From Scatosoma sp045632625 (GTDB lineage: Bacteria > Bacillota > Clostridia > Christensenellales > Borkfalkiaceae), in NCBI GenBank assembly GCA_045632625.1, contig JAZQWZ010000144.1, positions 1 to 11,559 of the forward strand: a stretch of 11,559 bases of DNA. The letters run 5' to 3'. The notes beneath the pieces were generated by a model. It saw nothing but the letters and a program-made list of their open reading frames with translations, was not told where the DNA came from and made no database searches. The stretch's first letter is position 1; every line of letters begins with the position of its first letter. Shown piece by piece: positions 1 through 6,269 of the stretch. Position numbers and translations under genes: made by a program.

Positions 1-106
1 AGGGCAGTTTGCGGTGCGCTTGCGCGGTAAACAATCGGACGATTTTCAAAAAACGGTCAACGAAATCAAATCGACCTTTGAAGGCATAAAGGTTGATCTT
101 AAATAA
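1..106 (+). CDS. dnaX: C-terminal end of an upstream gene, probably dnaX (DNA polymerase III tau/gamma)
   Basis: An open frame enters from the left edge (first full codon at base 2) and stops with TAA at 104-106, giving 34 residues that end in GIKVDLK. It carries no diagnostic motif. The identity is inferred from position: in most Bacillota the gene directly before ebfC/ybaB and recR is dnaX, which encodes the clamp-loader subunit, and the charged alpha/beta-looking end is compatible with a tau C-terminus. The next gene starts 37 bp later on the same strand, which suggests an operon. The reading frame itself is fairly safe; the name is contextual. Confidence 0.5.
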   Translation, partial: GQFAVRLRGKQSDDFQKTVNEIKSTFEGIKVDLK

Positions 107-142
107 GAAAAAATTACAAGATAAACTTGGAGGAAAAAGAAA

Positions 143-475
143 ATGGCAGGATTTAAAGGCGGAAACAACAACATGCAAAACTTGATGCGTCAGGCACAAA
201 AGATGCAGGAAGAAATGGAAAAGACGGCGGAACTCTTGGAAGATTGGGAAGTCGTTGGTACGGCGGCTGGCGAAGCGGTTGTTGTATATATGAACGCAAA
301 GAAAATCATCAACGGTATCGAGCTTGACGAAAGCATCGTAGATCCCACCGACGTAGAAATGTTGGAAGACTTGATTATGGCGGCTATCAACGACGGCTAT
401 TCTAAGGCGGATAAAGTATACGAAGAAAAGATGGGCAAGTACGGGGATATGGGCTCGCTTGGCGGTATGCTGTAA
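143..475 (+). CDS. ebfC: YbaB/EbfC family nucleoid-associated DNA-binding protein
   Basis: A 110-residue protein of normal family length. EbfC/YbaB proteins form dimers that bind DNA and accompany RecR and DnaX in many bacteria; their exact role is unsettled. The family pattern is clear: a Met/Gln-rich N-terminal helix (about residues 10-33, with MQNLMRQAQKMQEEM), a central beta sheet starting at VVGTAAGEAVVVYMNAKK, then IVDPTDVEMLEDLIMAAIND and a Gly/Met-rich flexible tail. The ATG at 143 has a strong GGAGG at 129-133. It lies 37 bp after the previous stop and 43 bp before recR, on the same strand, so the three are probably co-transcribed. Nothing unusual is seen in it. Confidence 0.95.
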   Translation: MAGFKGGNNNMQNLMRQAQKMQEEMEKTAELLEDWEVVGTAAGEAVVVYMNAKKIINGIELDESIVDPTDVEMLEDLIMAAINDGYSKADKVYEEKMGKYGDMGSLGGML

Positions 476-518
476 GGGAAACAGCGAAAAATCCAAAAAG
501 GTATTAGAAAGGTAGACG

Positions 519-1112
519 ATGGATATTTATATCGAGCCTATCGGGCGGCTGGTGAACGAATTTTCCAAGCTTCCCGGCGTAGGCAAAAAAACGGCGCAGA
601 GATACGCCTATAAAATTATCGACATGAACGAAGCGGAAGCGCGCGCGTTTGCCGAAGCGATTTTGGGCGTGAAGCGTAAGGTGCGCTATTGCAAGGTGTG
701 CGGCAATTTCACGGAAGAAGAAACGTGCGGTATTTGCCGTAATCGCGACAAGAGTGTGATTTGCGTAGTCAAAGAACCAAAGGATGTAACAGCGATTGAA
801 AAACTGCGCGAGTTTAAAGGCGTATATCACGTATTGCACGGCGTTATCGATCCGCTTTCGGGCGTAGGACCTAATGATATTCGTATTCGGGAATTGCTTG
901 CGCGCATACAGGAAGGCAACGTAAAAGAGGTGATTGTGGCAACCAACCCCGACGTATCGGGTGATGCCACGGCGATGTATATTGCCAAGCTTGTCAAGCC
1001 GTTGGACGTTACCGTAACGCGCCTTGCGCACGGTATCCCTATCGGTTCGGAAATCGAATACACGGACGAAGTAACGCTTGCGCGTGCGTTCGTGGAAAGG
1101 AACACGCTGTAA
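519..1112 (+). CDS. recR: Recombination mediator protein RecR
   Basis: A 197-residue, full-length RecR. It works with RecO (and RecF) to load RecA on single-stranded DNA during gap repair. Domains in order: helix-hairpin-helix around residues 11-33 (LPGVGKKTAQRYA); a zinc finger with C58, C61, C70 and C73 (CKVC and CGIC pairs); a Toprim domain from about 79 to 175 (ICVVKEPKDV, then VIVATNPDVSGDATAMYI); and the C-terminal Walker-B-like segment GIPIGSEIEYTDEVTL near 172-187. All four zinc ligands are present. The ATG at 519 is preceded by an AAAGGT ribosome binding site at 508-513. It sits in the widely conserved dnaX-ebfC-recR order, and gpsA follows after 32 bp. Confidence 0.97.
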   Translation: MDIYIEPIGRLVNEFSKLPGVGKKTAQRYAYKIIDMNEAEARAFAEAILGVKRKVRYCKVCGNFTEEETCGICRNRDKSVICVVKEPKDVTAIEKLREFKGVYHVLHGVIDPLSGVGPNDIRIRELLARIQEGNVKEVIVATNPDVSGDATAMYIAKLVKPLDVTVTRLAHGIPIGSEIEYTDEVTLARAFVERNTL

Positions 1113-1144
1113 GGCGGTTGAAAATAACAATAAGGACAAAAACT

Positions 1145-2131
1145 ATGAAAATTTCAGTGCTTGGTTGCGGGCGTTGGGGCTCGTTTATCGCTTGGTATTT
1201 ATGCAATCACGGTCACGACGTTTATTCTTGGGGACCGGAAGACGATTATTCCTATCAGGTGTTGAGGGATACGGGGAAAAACGAATACGTTACGTTGGAT
1301 AAGCGTATTTGTTTAACGTGCGATTTGCAAGAAGCCGTGGAGCATGCGGACGTGATTATCATTTCCATTTCTTCGCAGGGCTTGCGTGGGTTTGCTAAAC
1401 GCATTTTGCAATTTGACGTATCCAAAAAGAACTTCGTTTTGTGTATGAAAGGCATTGAAGTGGATACGGGCAGCCGGTTGTCGCAAGTGCTGGTGCAAAG
1501 CGGTATTTCGCCTGAAAAGGTTGCGGTTTGGGTAGGGCCTGGGCATATCCAAGCGTTTACGCAGGGGATTCCTAATTGCATGGTAATTGATTCGTCGAAT
1601 GAGCAGCTGAAACATACGCTTGCGGACGCGTTTAAAAGTGAACTTATCCGTTTTTATTACGGCAGTGATTTAATCGGCACGGAAATCGGCGCGGCGGCGA
1701 AAAACGTTATGGGGATTGTTGCAGGCGTGTTGGACGGCTGCGGTTACGCGTCCTTGAAGGGCTCGCTGATGTCGCGCGGGGCTTGGGAAGTGGCAAAACT
1801 TATCAAGGCGATGGGGGGCAACGAGCTTTCAGCGTATGGCTTGGCACATTTGGGCGATTATGAAGCGACGCTGTTTAGTGAATATTCCCACAACAGAAAG
1901 TATGGGGAAATGCTGGTGCAAGGCACGAAGTTTGCCAAGCTTGCCGAAGGCGTTCCTACGGCGGCGGCGATGAAAAAATTAGGGGAACAATACGGAGTGG
2001 ATTTGCCCATTACCAACGCTGTTTACGAGCTTTGTTATCAAGCGGACGAAAGCATTTCCTATCGTGAAAACGCGGAAAAAATGCTTGCAAAGCTTTTCTC
2101 GCGCGATACAAAAGTGGAATTTGATAATTGA
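1145..2131 (+). CDS. gpsA: NAD(P)H-dependent glycerol-3-phosphate dehydrogenase
   Basis: A 328-residue cytosolic enzyme that reduces dihydroxyacetone phosphate to sn-glycerol-3-phosphate, the backbone for phospholipids. The N-terminal Rossmann fold shows GxGxWG as GCGRWG (residues 7-12). Further family landmarks are MKGIE with K102, GPGH at 131-134, the catalytic lysine K186 in AAAKNV, LGDYEAT near 236, and SHNRKYG at 248-254. It is a divergent member: the usual GPS(F/Y) motif reads GPGH, and LGDL-type sequence reads LGDY. I chose the ATG at 1145 because AAGGA at 1132-1136 is 8 bases upstream and translation begins directly with the Rossmann strand; a TTG at 1118 in the same frame has no comparable site. 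It is the last gene of the left operon and ends just before a terminator. Confidence 0.93.
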   Translation: MKISVLGCGRWGSFIAWYLCNHGHDVYSWGPEDDYSYQVLRDTGKNEYVTLDKRICLTCDLQEAVEHADVIIISISSQGLRGFAKRILQFDVSKKNFVLCMKGIEVDTGSRLSQVLVQSGISPEKVAVWVGPGHIQAFTQGIPNCMVIDSSNEQLKHTLADAFKSELIRFYYGSDLIGTEIGAAAKNVMGIVAGVLDGCGYASLKGSLMSRGAWEVAKLIKAMGGNELSAYGLAHLGDYEATLFSEYSHNRKYGEMLVQGTKFAKLAEGVPTAAAMKKLGEQYGVDLPITNAVYELCYQADESISYRENAEKMLAKLFSRDTKVEFDN

Positions 2132-2148
2132 TGCAACTTAAAAATAAC

Positions 2149-2180
2149 ACCGTCTTGGTTGTATAGCCAAGGCGGTTTTT
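2149..2180 (+). terminator. Intrinsic terminator after gpsA
   Basis: A 10-bp stem ACCGTCTTGG (2149-2158) pairs with CCAAGGCGGT (2167-2176), with one G-T wobble and an 8-base loop. A run of T at 2176-2180 follows, then CTTT. It lies 17 bp after the gpsA stop and should end the dnaX/ebfC/recR/gpsA transcript. Confidence 0.9.
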
Positions 2181-2183
2181 CTT

Positions 2184-2214
2184 TGTATAATTTCTTTATT
2201 TTTTCGGCAAATTA
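2184..2214 (+). promoter_or_regulatory. Candidate forespore (sigma-G/sigma-F type) promoter for the spoVA genes
   Basis: TGTATA at 2184-2189 and CAAATTA at 2208-2214 are separated by 18 bases. This resembles the G(A/C/T)ATA -35 and CATnnTA -10 elements known for forespore sigma factors, with a mismatch at the third base of the -10. A start point near 2221 would fall just before the AAGGAG at 2229-2234. The -35 sits in the T-rich tail of the gpsA terminator. Position and expected regulation fit, but the match is imperfect, so this is tentative. Confidence 0.4.
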
Positions 2215-2244
2215 GTTATAGAAAGGGTAAGGAGCAAAATAAAT

Positions 2245-2364
2245 ATGCATATCAAAATTTTTGACGGCGACGGAAAAACGAGAGAGGAAAGGGAAACGTG
2301 TTTTCCTGCGCCGAACACGCAAAAAATGAATAAAACAAGGGGGCAGGTGCGAGATGACGGGTAA
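2245..2364 (+). CDS. Possible 39-residue small protein upstream of spoVAC
   Basis: An ATG at 2245 follows a good AAGGAG (2229-2234, 10 bases away) and opens a 39-codon frame ending in TAA at 2362-2364. The frame overlaps the first codons of spoVAC by 11 bp in another frame. The product begins MHIKIFDGDGKTREER, is charged and hydrophilic, has no membrane segment and has one Cys. I do not recognise it. Its ribosome binding site is better spaced and closer to consensus than that of spoVAC, so it could be a real small sporulation gene or a leader whose translation is coupled to spoVAC. No conservation evidence is available here. Confidence 0.35.
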   Translation: MHIKIFDGDGKTREERETCFPAPNTQKMNKTRGQVRDDG

Positions 2365-2806
2365 AAATAGACAAAATTATAATAAGAACTATATTGCGTA
2401 CGTGCATTCGTTTGATCCCCCTACGCAGCATTTTAAAAACTGTTTTCGCGCCTTTATGGTCGGGGGACTTATTTGTTGTATCGGGCAGTTTATTCGCTAT
2501 ATGCTGGAAGGCGTGTTTTCCCTTTCGGGGGACGAGCTTGCAGGTGCTACGAGTATTGTGCTTATCTTTTTGGGTACGCTTCTCACGGGGCTTGGCGTAT
2601 ATGATAGAATAGGGCACCACGCAGGCGCGGGCTCTATCGTACCCATCACGGGTTTTGCCAACAGCGTCGCTTCCCCTGCGATAGAGTTTAAAACGGAAGG
2701 TATGGTATTTGGTATGGCGGCAAAAATGTTTGTGGTGGCAGGGCCGATTATCGTATTCGGCGTGCTGGCGGGCACGATTGTCGGGTTTATCTATTTGTTA
2801 TTATAA
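2354..2806 (+). CDS. spoVAC: Stage V sporulation protein AC
   Basis: A 150-residue inner-membrane protein of the SpoVA complex, which moves Ca-dipicolinate into the forespore and releases it at germination; SpoVAC is described in Bacillus as a mechanosensitive channel. A hydrophilic N-terminus (1-32) is followed by a membrane segment at about 33-50 with AFMVGGLICCIGQ, a second at about 65-83 (SIVLIFLGTLLTGLGVYD), the family signature HHAGAGSIVPITGFANS at 88-104, and a long hydrophobic C-terminus (about 118-150). Length is typical. The ATG at 2354 lies 10 bases after AAGGGGG (2337-2343). spoVAD starts 9 bp after the stop, so the two are co-transcribed. The shared AGAG.VP..GF signature shows kinship with spoVAE further right. 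Confidence 0.96.
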   Translation: MTGKNRQNYNKNYIAYVHSFDPPTQHFKNCFRAFMVGGLICCIGQFIRYMLEGVFSLSGDELAGATSIVLIFLGTLLTGLGVYDRIGHHAGAGSIVPITGFANSVASPAIEFKTEGMVFGMAAKMFVVAGPIIVFGVLAGTIVGFIYLLL

Positions 2807-2815
2807 GGAGTGGAT

Positions 2816-3805
2816 ATGCAAACGATTTTTTTTAAAAATAAGCCGACGATTTTGGCTACGGGTACGATTGCAGGACCTAAAGAGTGCGCAGGAATTGTGG
2901 GTGCGTACGTGGATAAAACGCTGCTTGACGATAGGTTTGGCGAAAGTAGTTATGAAAAAGCCGAGTGCAAAATGCTGTCCTATGCCATTTCTCGCGCGAT
3001 TGAAAATGCGAAAAAGCAGGAAACGGACGTGGATATGTTAATAGCCGGGGATTTGCTTAACCAAATTATTTCTGCGTCTTTTGCCGCGCGCGATTTTGAT
3101 TTTCCGTTTTTAGGCGTATACAGCGCTTGTTCTACGCTTGCTGAAAGCTTGGCGCTTGCGGCTACCTTTATTGACGCAGGCTATTACAAAAATATCGTAG
3201 CGGCGACAGGTAGCCACTTTTCGTCCGCGGAACGGCAGTACCGTTTTCCTTTGGAACTTGGCAACACGCGTCCACCGCAATCGCAGTGGACGGTAACGGG
3301 CGCAGGCGGCGTTTTTGTGGCAAACGAAGGGGGCAGGGTTGCGATTACTTCCGCTACGTTTGGGAAAGTGGTGGATTTTGGCATCACGGACGTCAATAAC
3401 ATGGGCGCGGCTATGGCGCCTGCGGCGGCGGATACAATCTTGAAACATTTACGCGACATGGGCAGAAAAGCGAGCGATTACGATTTAATCGTCACAGGGG
3501 ATTTGGGTGCGCTTGGCAGCCGCATTTTGAAAGATTTAACTTGGGAAAAGGGCGTTGATTTACAAAATAATCACGTCGATTGCGGGGAAATTGTGTATAA
3601 CGTTTTGGAAGATGAATTTCAAGGCGGCAGTGGCGCAGGTTGTAGCGCGGTGGTGTTCGGGGCGTATTTATTCGAGCAGTTGCAACGTAGAAAATTCAAC
3701 CGCATTTTGCTTGCTACGACGGGCGCGCTGTTATCTACGGTATCCAGTGGTCAAGGGGAAAGTATCCCTTGTATCTCGCATGCTGTTTCCATTGAGAACT
3801 TGTAA
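2816..3805 (+). CDS. spoVAD: Stage V sporulation protein AD
   Basis: A 329-residue soluble member of the SpoVA machinery with a thiolase-like fold; in Bacillus it binds dipicolinic acid and sits on the spore inner membrane. Recognisable family segments are an N-terminal ILATGTIAGPKE (residues 12-23), the start of the thiolase core at AGDLLNQI (78-85), YSACSTLAESLAL with C105, GNTRPPQSQWTVTGAG (149-164) and the C-terminal GGSGAGCSAVVFGAY (270-284). The ATG at 2816 is used because AAGGAG lies at 2805-2810; the in-frame GTG at 2810 overlaps that site and is unlikely. spoVAE, normally the next gene, is absent here and appears 3.4 kb further on. A strong hairpin follows the stop. Confidence 0.96.
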   Translation: MQTIFFKNKPTILATGTIAGPKECAGIVGAYVDKTLLDDRFGESSYEKAECKMLSYAISRAIENAKKQETDVDMLIAGDLLNQIISASFAARDFDFPFLGVYSACSTLAESLALAATFIDAGYYKNIVAATGSHFSSAERQYRFPLELGNTRPPQSQWTVTGAGGVFVANEGGRVAITSATFGKVVDFGITDVNNMGAAMAPAAADTILKHLRDMGRKASDYDLIVTGDLGALGSRILKDLTWEKGVDLQNNHVDCGEIVYNVLEDEFQGGSGAGCSAVVFGAYLFEQLQRRKFNRILLATTGALLSTVSSGQGESIPCISHAVSIENL

Positions 3806-3822
3806 GCATTTATAATAAAGAA

Positions 3823-3860
3823 CCCCCGTGCGCAAAAATAAGATACGCACGGGGGCTTTA
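3823..3860 (+). terminator. Strong hairpin between convergent spoVAD and the glycyl radical enzyme gene
   Basis: A perfect 10-bp stem CCCCCGTGCG (3823-3832) pairs with CGCACGGGGG (3846-3855) around a 13-base A-rich loop. On the plus strand CTTTATG follows; on the minus strand TTCTTTATTATAAA follows. Both T tracts are interrupted, but the genes on either side point towards it, so it probably terminates transcription in both directions. It ends spoVAC-spoVAD transcription before spoVAE. Confidence 0.8.
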
Positions 3861-3921
3861 TGTTCCTGTTAGATTGTAATCCTTTCACTTTTTAATCGCG
3901 TTTTCTTGTTTCCTTTTTGCT

Positions 3922-6144
3922 TCAAATTAAACTTTCCGCCTGTTTTATAAAGCCGTCCTGTTCGGCCTTGCTGATATTATTCCAAAGCACGTTCCAACCG
4001 CACACGCGTATTTGTAAATCTTGATATTTTTCGGGATATTTTTGCGCTTCGCGCAAAGTGTCGGCATCAAAAACGTTGATATGTATTGCGTGGCCGTTTC
4101 GTTTTATGAAAGTTGTCAACAGTCCGTACATTGCGTTTAATCCGTCTTCGCCTTTGACTGCGGACGGATGCAAACCCAAATCCAAAGCCACGTCGCCCGT
4201 AAACGCCGTTGCATCAATTTTCGTTACGGATAAAATAGCCGCCGTTGCGCCTTCTTTGTTTTGTCCCATAGACGCAGAGCAGTTTTTAGAAAGCTCTTCG
4301 CCTTGTTTCCTGCCGTTGGGAGAAGCCGCCGTGAGTGCGCCTTGCGTATAAGACATTCTTGCCACGTGAAATCCACACTGCCATTTTCCGCCGCGTTTTT
4401 TTGCATTGGGTTTTCCGCATACGTATTTTGCAATCCACGCAATGATATCTTTTGCGAAACTGTCGGGCAATTCTTTATCGTTTCCATATTTATCGGGATC
4501 TTTTAAAAGCTGTAAACGGAACTTTTCATATCCTGCGTAGTTATTGTCTAATATATGGCAAAATTCTTTTAAGGTAAGCTGTTTTTTATCGAAAACGTAT
4601 TTTTTAACGGCTGTTAACGAATCGGCAACGTCCGCTATAAACCCGCCTGCAAGCCTCGACTCGTTCTCGATCGCGCCTCCCTCTAACGCATCCTTTCCTT
4701 TTTCTAAACAGGACGGAATGGTTGCGGATAGCATAGACTGCGGATTGATGTACGCAAGGTAATCTTCGTAACCATTTACCGTTTGCATTGTGCAATCTAA
4801 GGCGTGTTTTAGCTGTCTTTTATATTCTTCGTAAAAATCTTGAAACGTCGTGTATTCTTCCACGGCAGGGCTTTGCAGGCCAGCAAACTTTCCCGTAACT
4901 CCGTCGCAGCCGCAATGCAGTGCGTATTCAAGCGGTTTTAATAGGTTGATATAATTCATTGCCGGTTCCAAACTTCCTTGCACGGAATATTCGTAACAGC
5001 CTTTTACGTTGCATAATCTTGCTTGTTCTTTTGTTGCACCGCTTTTTTCAAGCGCCGTTCGAATTGTGTTGTCGGACACGAAAACGATACTGTTATGTCC
5101 ACGGCGAATCATATCTAACGCCTTTAATAAAAAGGGTTTAGGCGTACTTTTTGCAACTTTAATTTGGATTTTAGGGTTGTAGAGCGCCATTTTATCGTAA
5201 ACGTCTAAAAATAGGTAAGAAAGCGCATTGATTTCCGTTTCTTCCGTTTCTTTGCAACCGCCTAAAAAAACGGGTTGGTTCCAGTAATTCCCGATTGCAG
5301 TAAATTGCATAAGAAAATATGCCAAATCTTCGCGAATTTCCTCTTCCGTTACGCCGGTCTTCAAATCGTTTTGATAAAAAGGATAGAAAAGTCTATCGAA
5401 GTTAGAAAGAGAGCGCACTTGTAACCCTTCGATATGCTCGCATAACATAAAATAGAGATAGCTTACGAGCAAAGCTTCGTAAAAGGTTTTCGGCGGATTG
5501 TATTGGATATTGCGCAAGGCGGTAGCCAGCCGTTGTGAACCGTTTGTTCGTTGCGCCAACTTCGCTAAACGACCGATAAAAAGTATAATTGCCTCGTAGG
5601 TAATTTTGATGCCTTCAAAAAATGCGTCCTGTTCTTGCGTGAGCGTCTTATTCTTTCTTGCCCTTTCGCTTTCTTCTAAAAGACCGAGAAAACCGAGCTT
5701 GAAAATTCTATCCCAAACGGGAACGCTATGGTCGTAGTCTGGCCATATTGTAACAATACCGTCACGTTCAAGTTCTTTTCTCTTTTTTGCAACTTCCGGT
5801 ATAATTTCATCAAAAACTTGATTATTCCATTTCGCGATAAGCGTTGCGTTTAACGGACGGTCTATTGCATTGATAGCGGGGAAACGGTCACGGCGATCGC
5901 AAGCAATTTTGGTGTTTGCCAAAACAAATGCAAACGCTTTTGCTTTTCGAATTGGATGCGGTAAATGCTCAATTTTTTTATCTTCAAGCAAAATATTTGC
6001 TTTGAGCGCATTTGCATCCATACCTGTATTTGTTGAAAAAATTTCGTCTCTACGGATAAAACGGGCAAACGCGTTAAAAGGTTTGCTTGTGTCGTGATAT
6101 TTATTTGAGATATATTGATAGTCAACGTCTTTTATGTATTCCAT
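3922..6144 (-). CDS. Glycyl radical enzyme of the pyruvate formate-lyase-like superfamily, substrate unknown
   Basis: A 740-residue enzyme with the two hallmarks of the family. The C-terminal glycyl-radical loop reads QIRVCGWNVLW with the radical Gly at 716 (usual form RVxGY). The central active-site loop reads KGCYEYSVQG with C383 and E385. A Cys-x-Glu loop is known from eliminating/decarboxylating members (choline lyase CutC, glycerol dehydratase, hydroxyproline dehydratase), whereas true PFL has Cys-Cys; so C-X bond cleavage or dehydration is more likely than formate production. Other family-like parts are the PFL-type domain with QPVFLGGCKETEETEINALSY near 290. I chose the ATG at 6144 because GGAGG at 6158-6154 is 9 bases away; an upstream in-frame TTG at 6150 is too close. 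No radical-SAM activating enzyme is in the window. The region is more AT-rich than its neighbours. The divergent AraC gene is its likely regulator. Confidence 0.9.
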   Translation of the reverse strand: MEYIKDVDYQYISNKYHDTSKPFNAFARFIRRDEIFSTNTGMDANALKANILLEDKKIEHLPHPIRKAKAFAFVLANTKIACDRRDRFPAINAIDRPLNATLIAKWNNQVFDEIIPEVAKKRKELERDGIVTIWPDYDHSVPVWDRIFKLGFLGLLEESERARKNKTLTQEQDAFFEGIKITYEAIILFIGRLAKLAQRTNGSQRLATALRNIQYNPPKTFYEALLVSYLYFMLCEHIEGLQVRSLSNFDRLFYPFYQNDLKTGVTEEEIREDLAYFLMQFTAIGNYWNQPVFLGGCKETEETEINALSYLFLDVYDKMALYNPKIQIKVAKSTPKPFLLKALDMIRRGHNSIVFVSDNTIRTALEKSGATKEQARLCNVKGCYEYSVQGSLEPAMNYINLLKPLEYALHCGCDGVTGKFAGLQSPAVEEYTTFQDFYEEYKRQLKHALDCTMQTVNGYEDYLAYINPQSMLSATIPSCLEKGKDALEGGAIENESRLAGGFIADVADSLTAVKKYVFDKKQLTLKEFCHILDNNYAGYEKFRLQLLKDPDKYGNDKELPDSFAKDIIAWIAKYVCGKPNAKKRGGKWQCGFHVARMSYTQGALTAASPNGRKQGEELSKNCSASMGQNKEGATAAILSVTKIDATAFTGDVALDLGLHPSAVKGEDGLNAMYGLLTTFIKRNGHAIHINVFDADTLREAQKYPEKYQDLQIRVCGWNVLWNNISKAEQDGFIKQAESLI

Positions 6145-6173
6145 AAACAAAAACCTCCATTTCCAGTATAGAC

Positions 6174-6202
6174 ATTATAATAAAATGTAAAAAAAATGTA
6201 AA
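6174..6202 (-). promoter_or_regulatory. Sigma-A promoter of the glycyl radical enzyme gene
   Basis: On the minus strand TTTACA (6202-6197) and TATAAT (6179-6174) are exactly 17 bases apart: one mismatch in the -35 and a perfect -10. A start near 6167 leaves a short leader before the GGAGG at 6158-6154. The spacer holds an A/T-run and half of an AAAATGTAA direct repeat. Confidence 0.8.
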
Positions 6203-6231
6203 TGACTATTTCTATTTTATTTGACTATTTC
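6203..6231. promoter_or_regulatory. Direct repeat, candidate AraC-family operator
   Basis: The 10-mer TGACTATTTC occurs at 6203-6212 and again at 6222-6231, 19 bp start to start, in the same orientation. Tandem direct sites about two helical turns apart are typical for AraC-family proteins. The first copy abuts the -35 of the minus-strand enzyme promoter, the usual place for activation. The second contains most of the -35 of the regulator's own promoter, a place suited to autorepression. Its function is inferred. Confidence 0.5.
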
Positions 6232-6249
6232 GCGACAAAAAGTTATAAT
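6221..6249 (+). promoter_or_regulatory. Sigma-A promoter of the AraC-family regulator
   Basis: TTGACT (6221-6226) and TATAAT (6244-6249) are 17 bases apart: 11 of 12 consensus positions. The AAAAGGAG ribosome binding site at 6257-6264 follows at once, so the leader is very short. Confidence 0.85.
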
Positions 6250-6269
6250 ATAAGGGAAAAGGAGCGACC

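Noticed and set aside
504..1139. A 211-codon open frame on the minus strand opposite recR
   Set aside because: It is the mirror of a certain recR gene, has no ribosome binding site or recognisable domain, and is rich in Arg, Phe and His as antisense frames often are.
2186..2191. TATAAT in the gpsA terminator tail as a vegetative promoter
   Set aside because: No -35 lies 16-18 bases upstream; that position falls inside the terminator stem-loop.
2252..2620. A 122-codon minus-strand frame across the spoVAC start
   Set aside because: It is antisense to spoVAC and its leader, has no family resemblance, and lacks a ribosome binding site.
3922..6144. Calling the radical enzyme pyruvate formate-lyase (pflB)
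   Set aside because: The active-site loop is Cys-Tyr-Glu rather than Cys-Cys, and the C-terminal loop is RVCGW rather than the PFL form; the name would imply a reaction the residues do not support.
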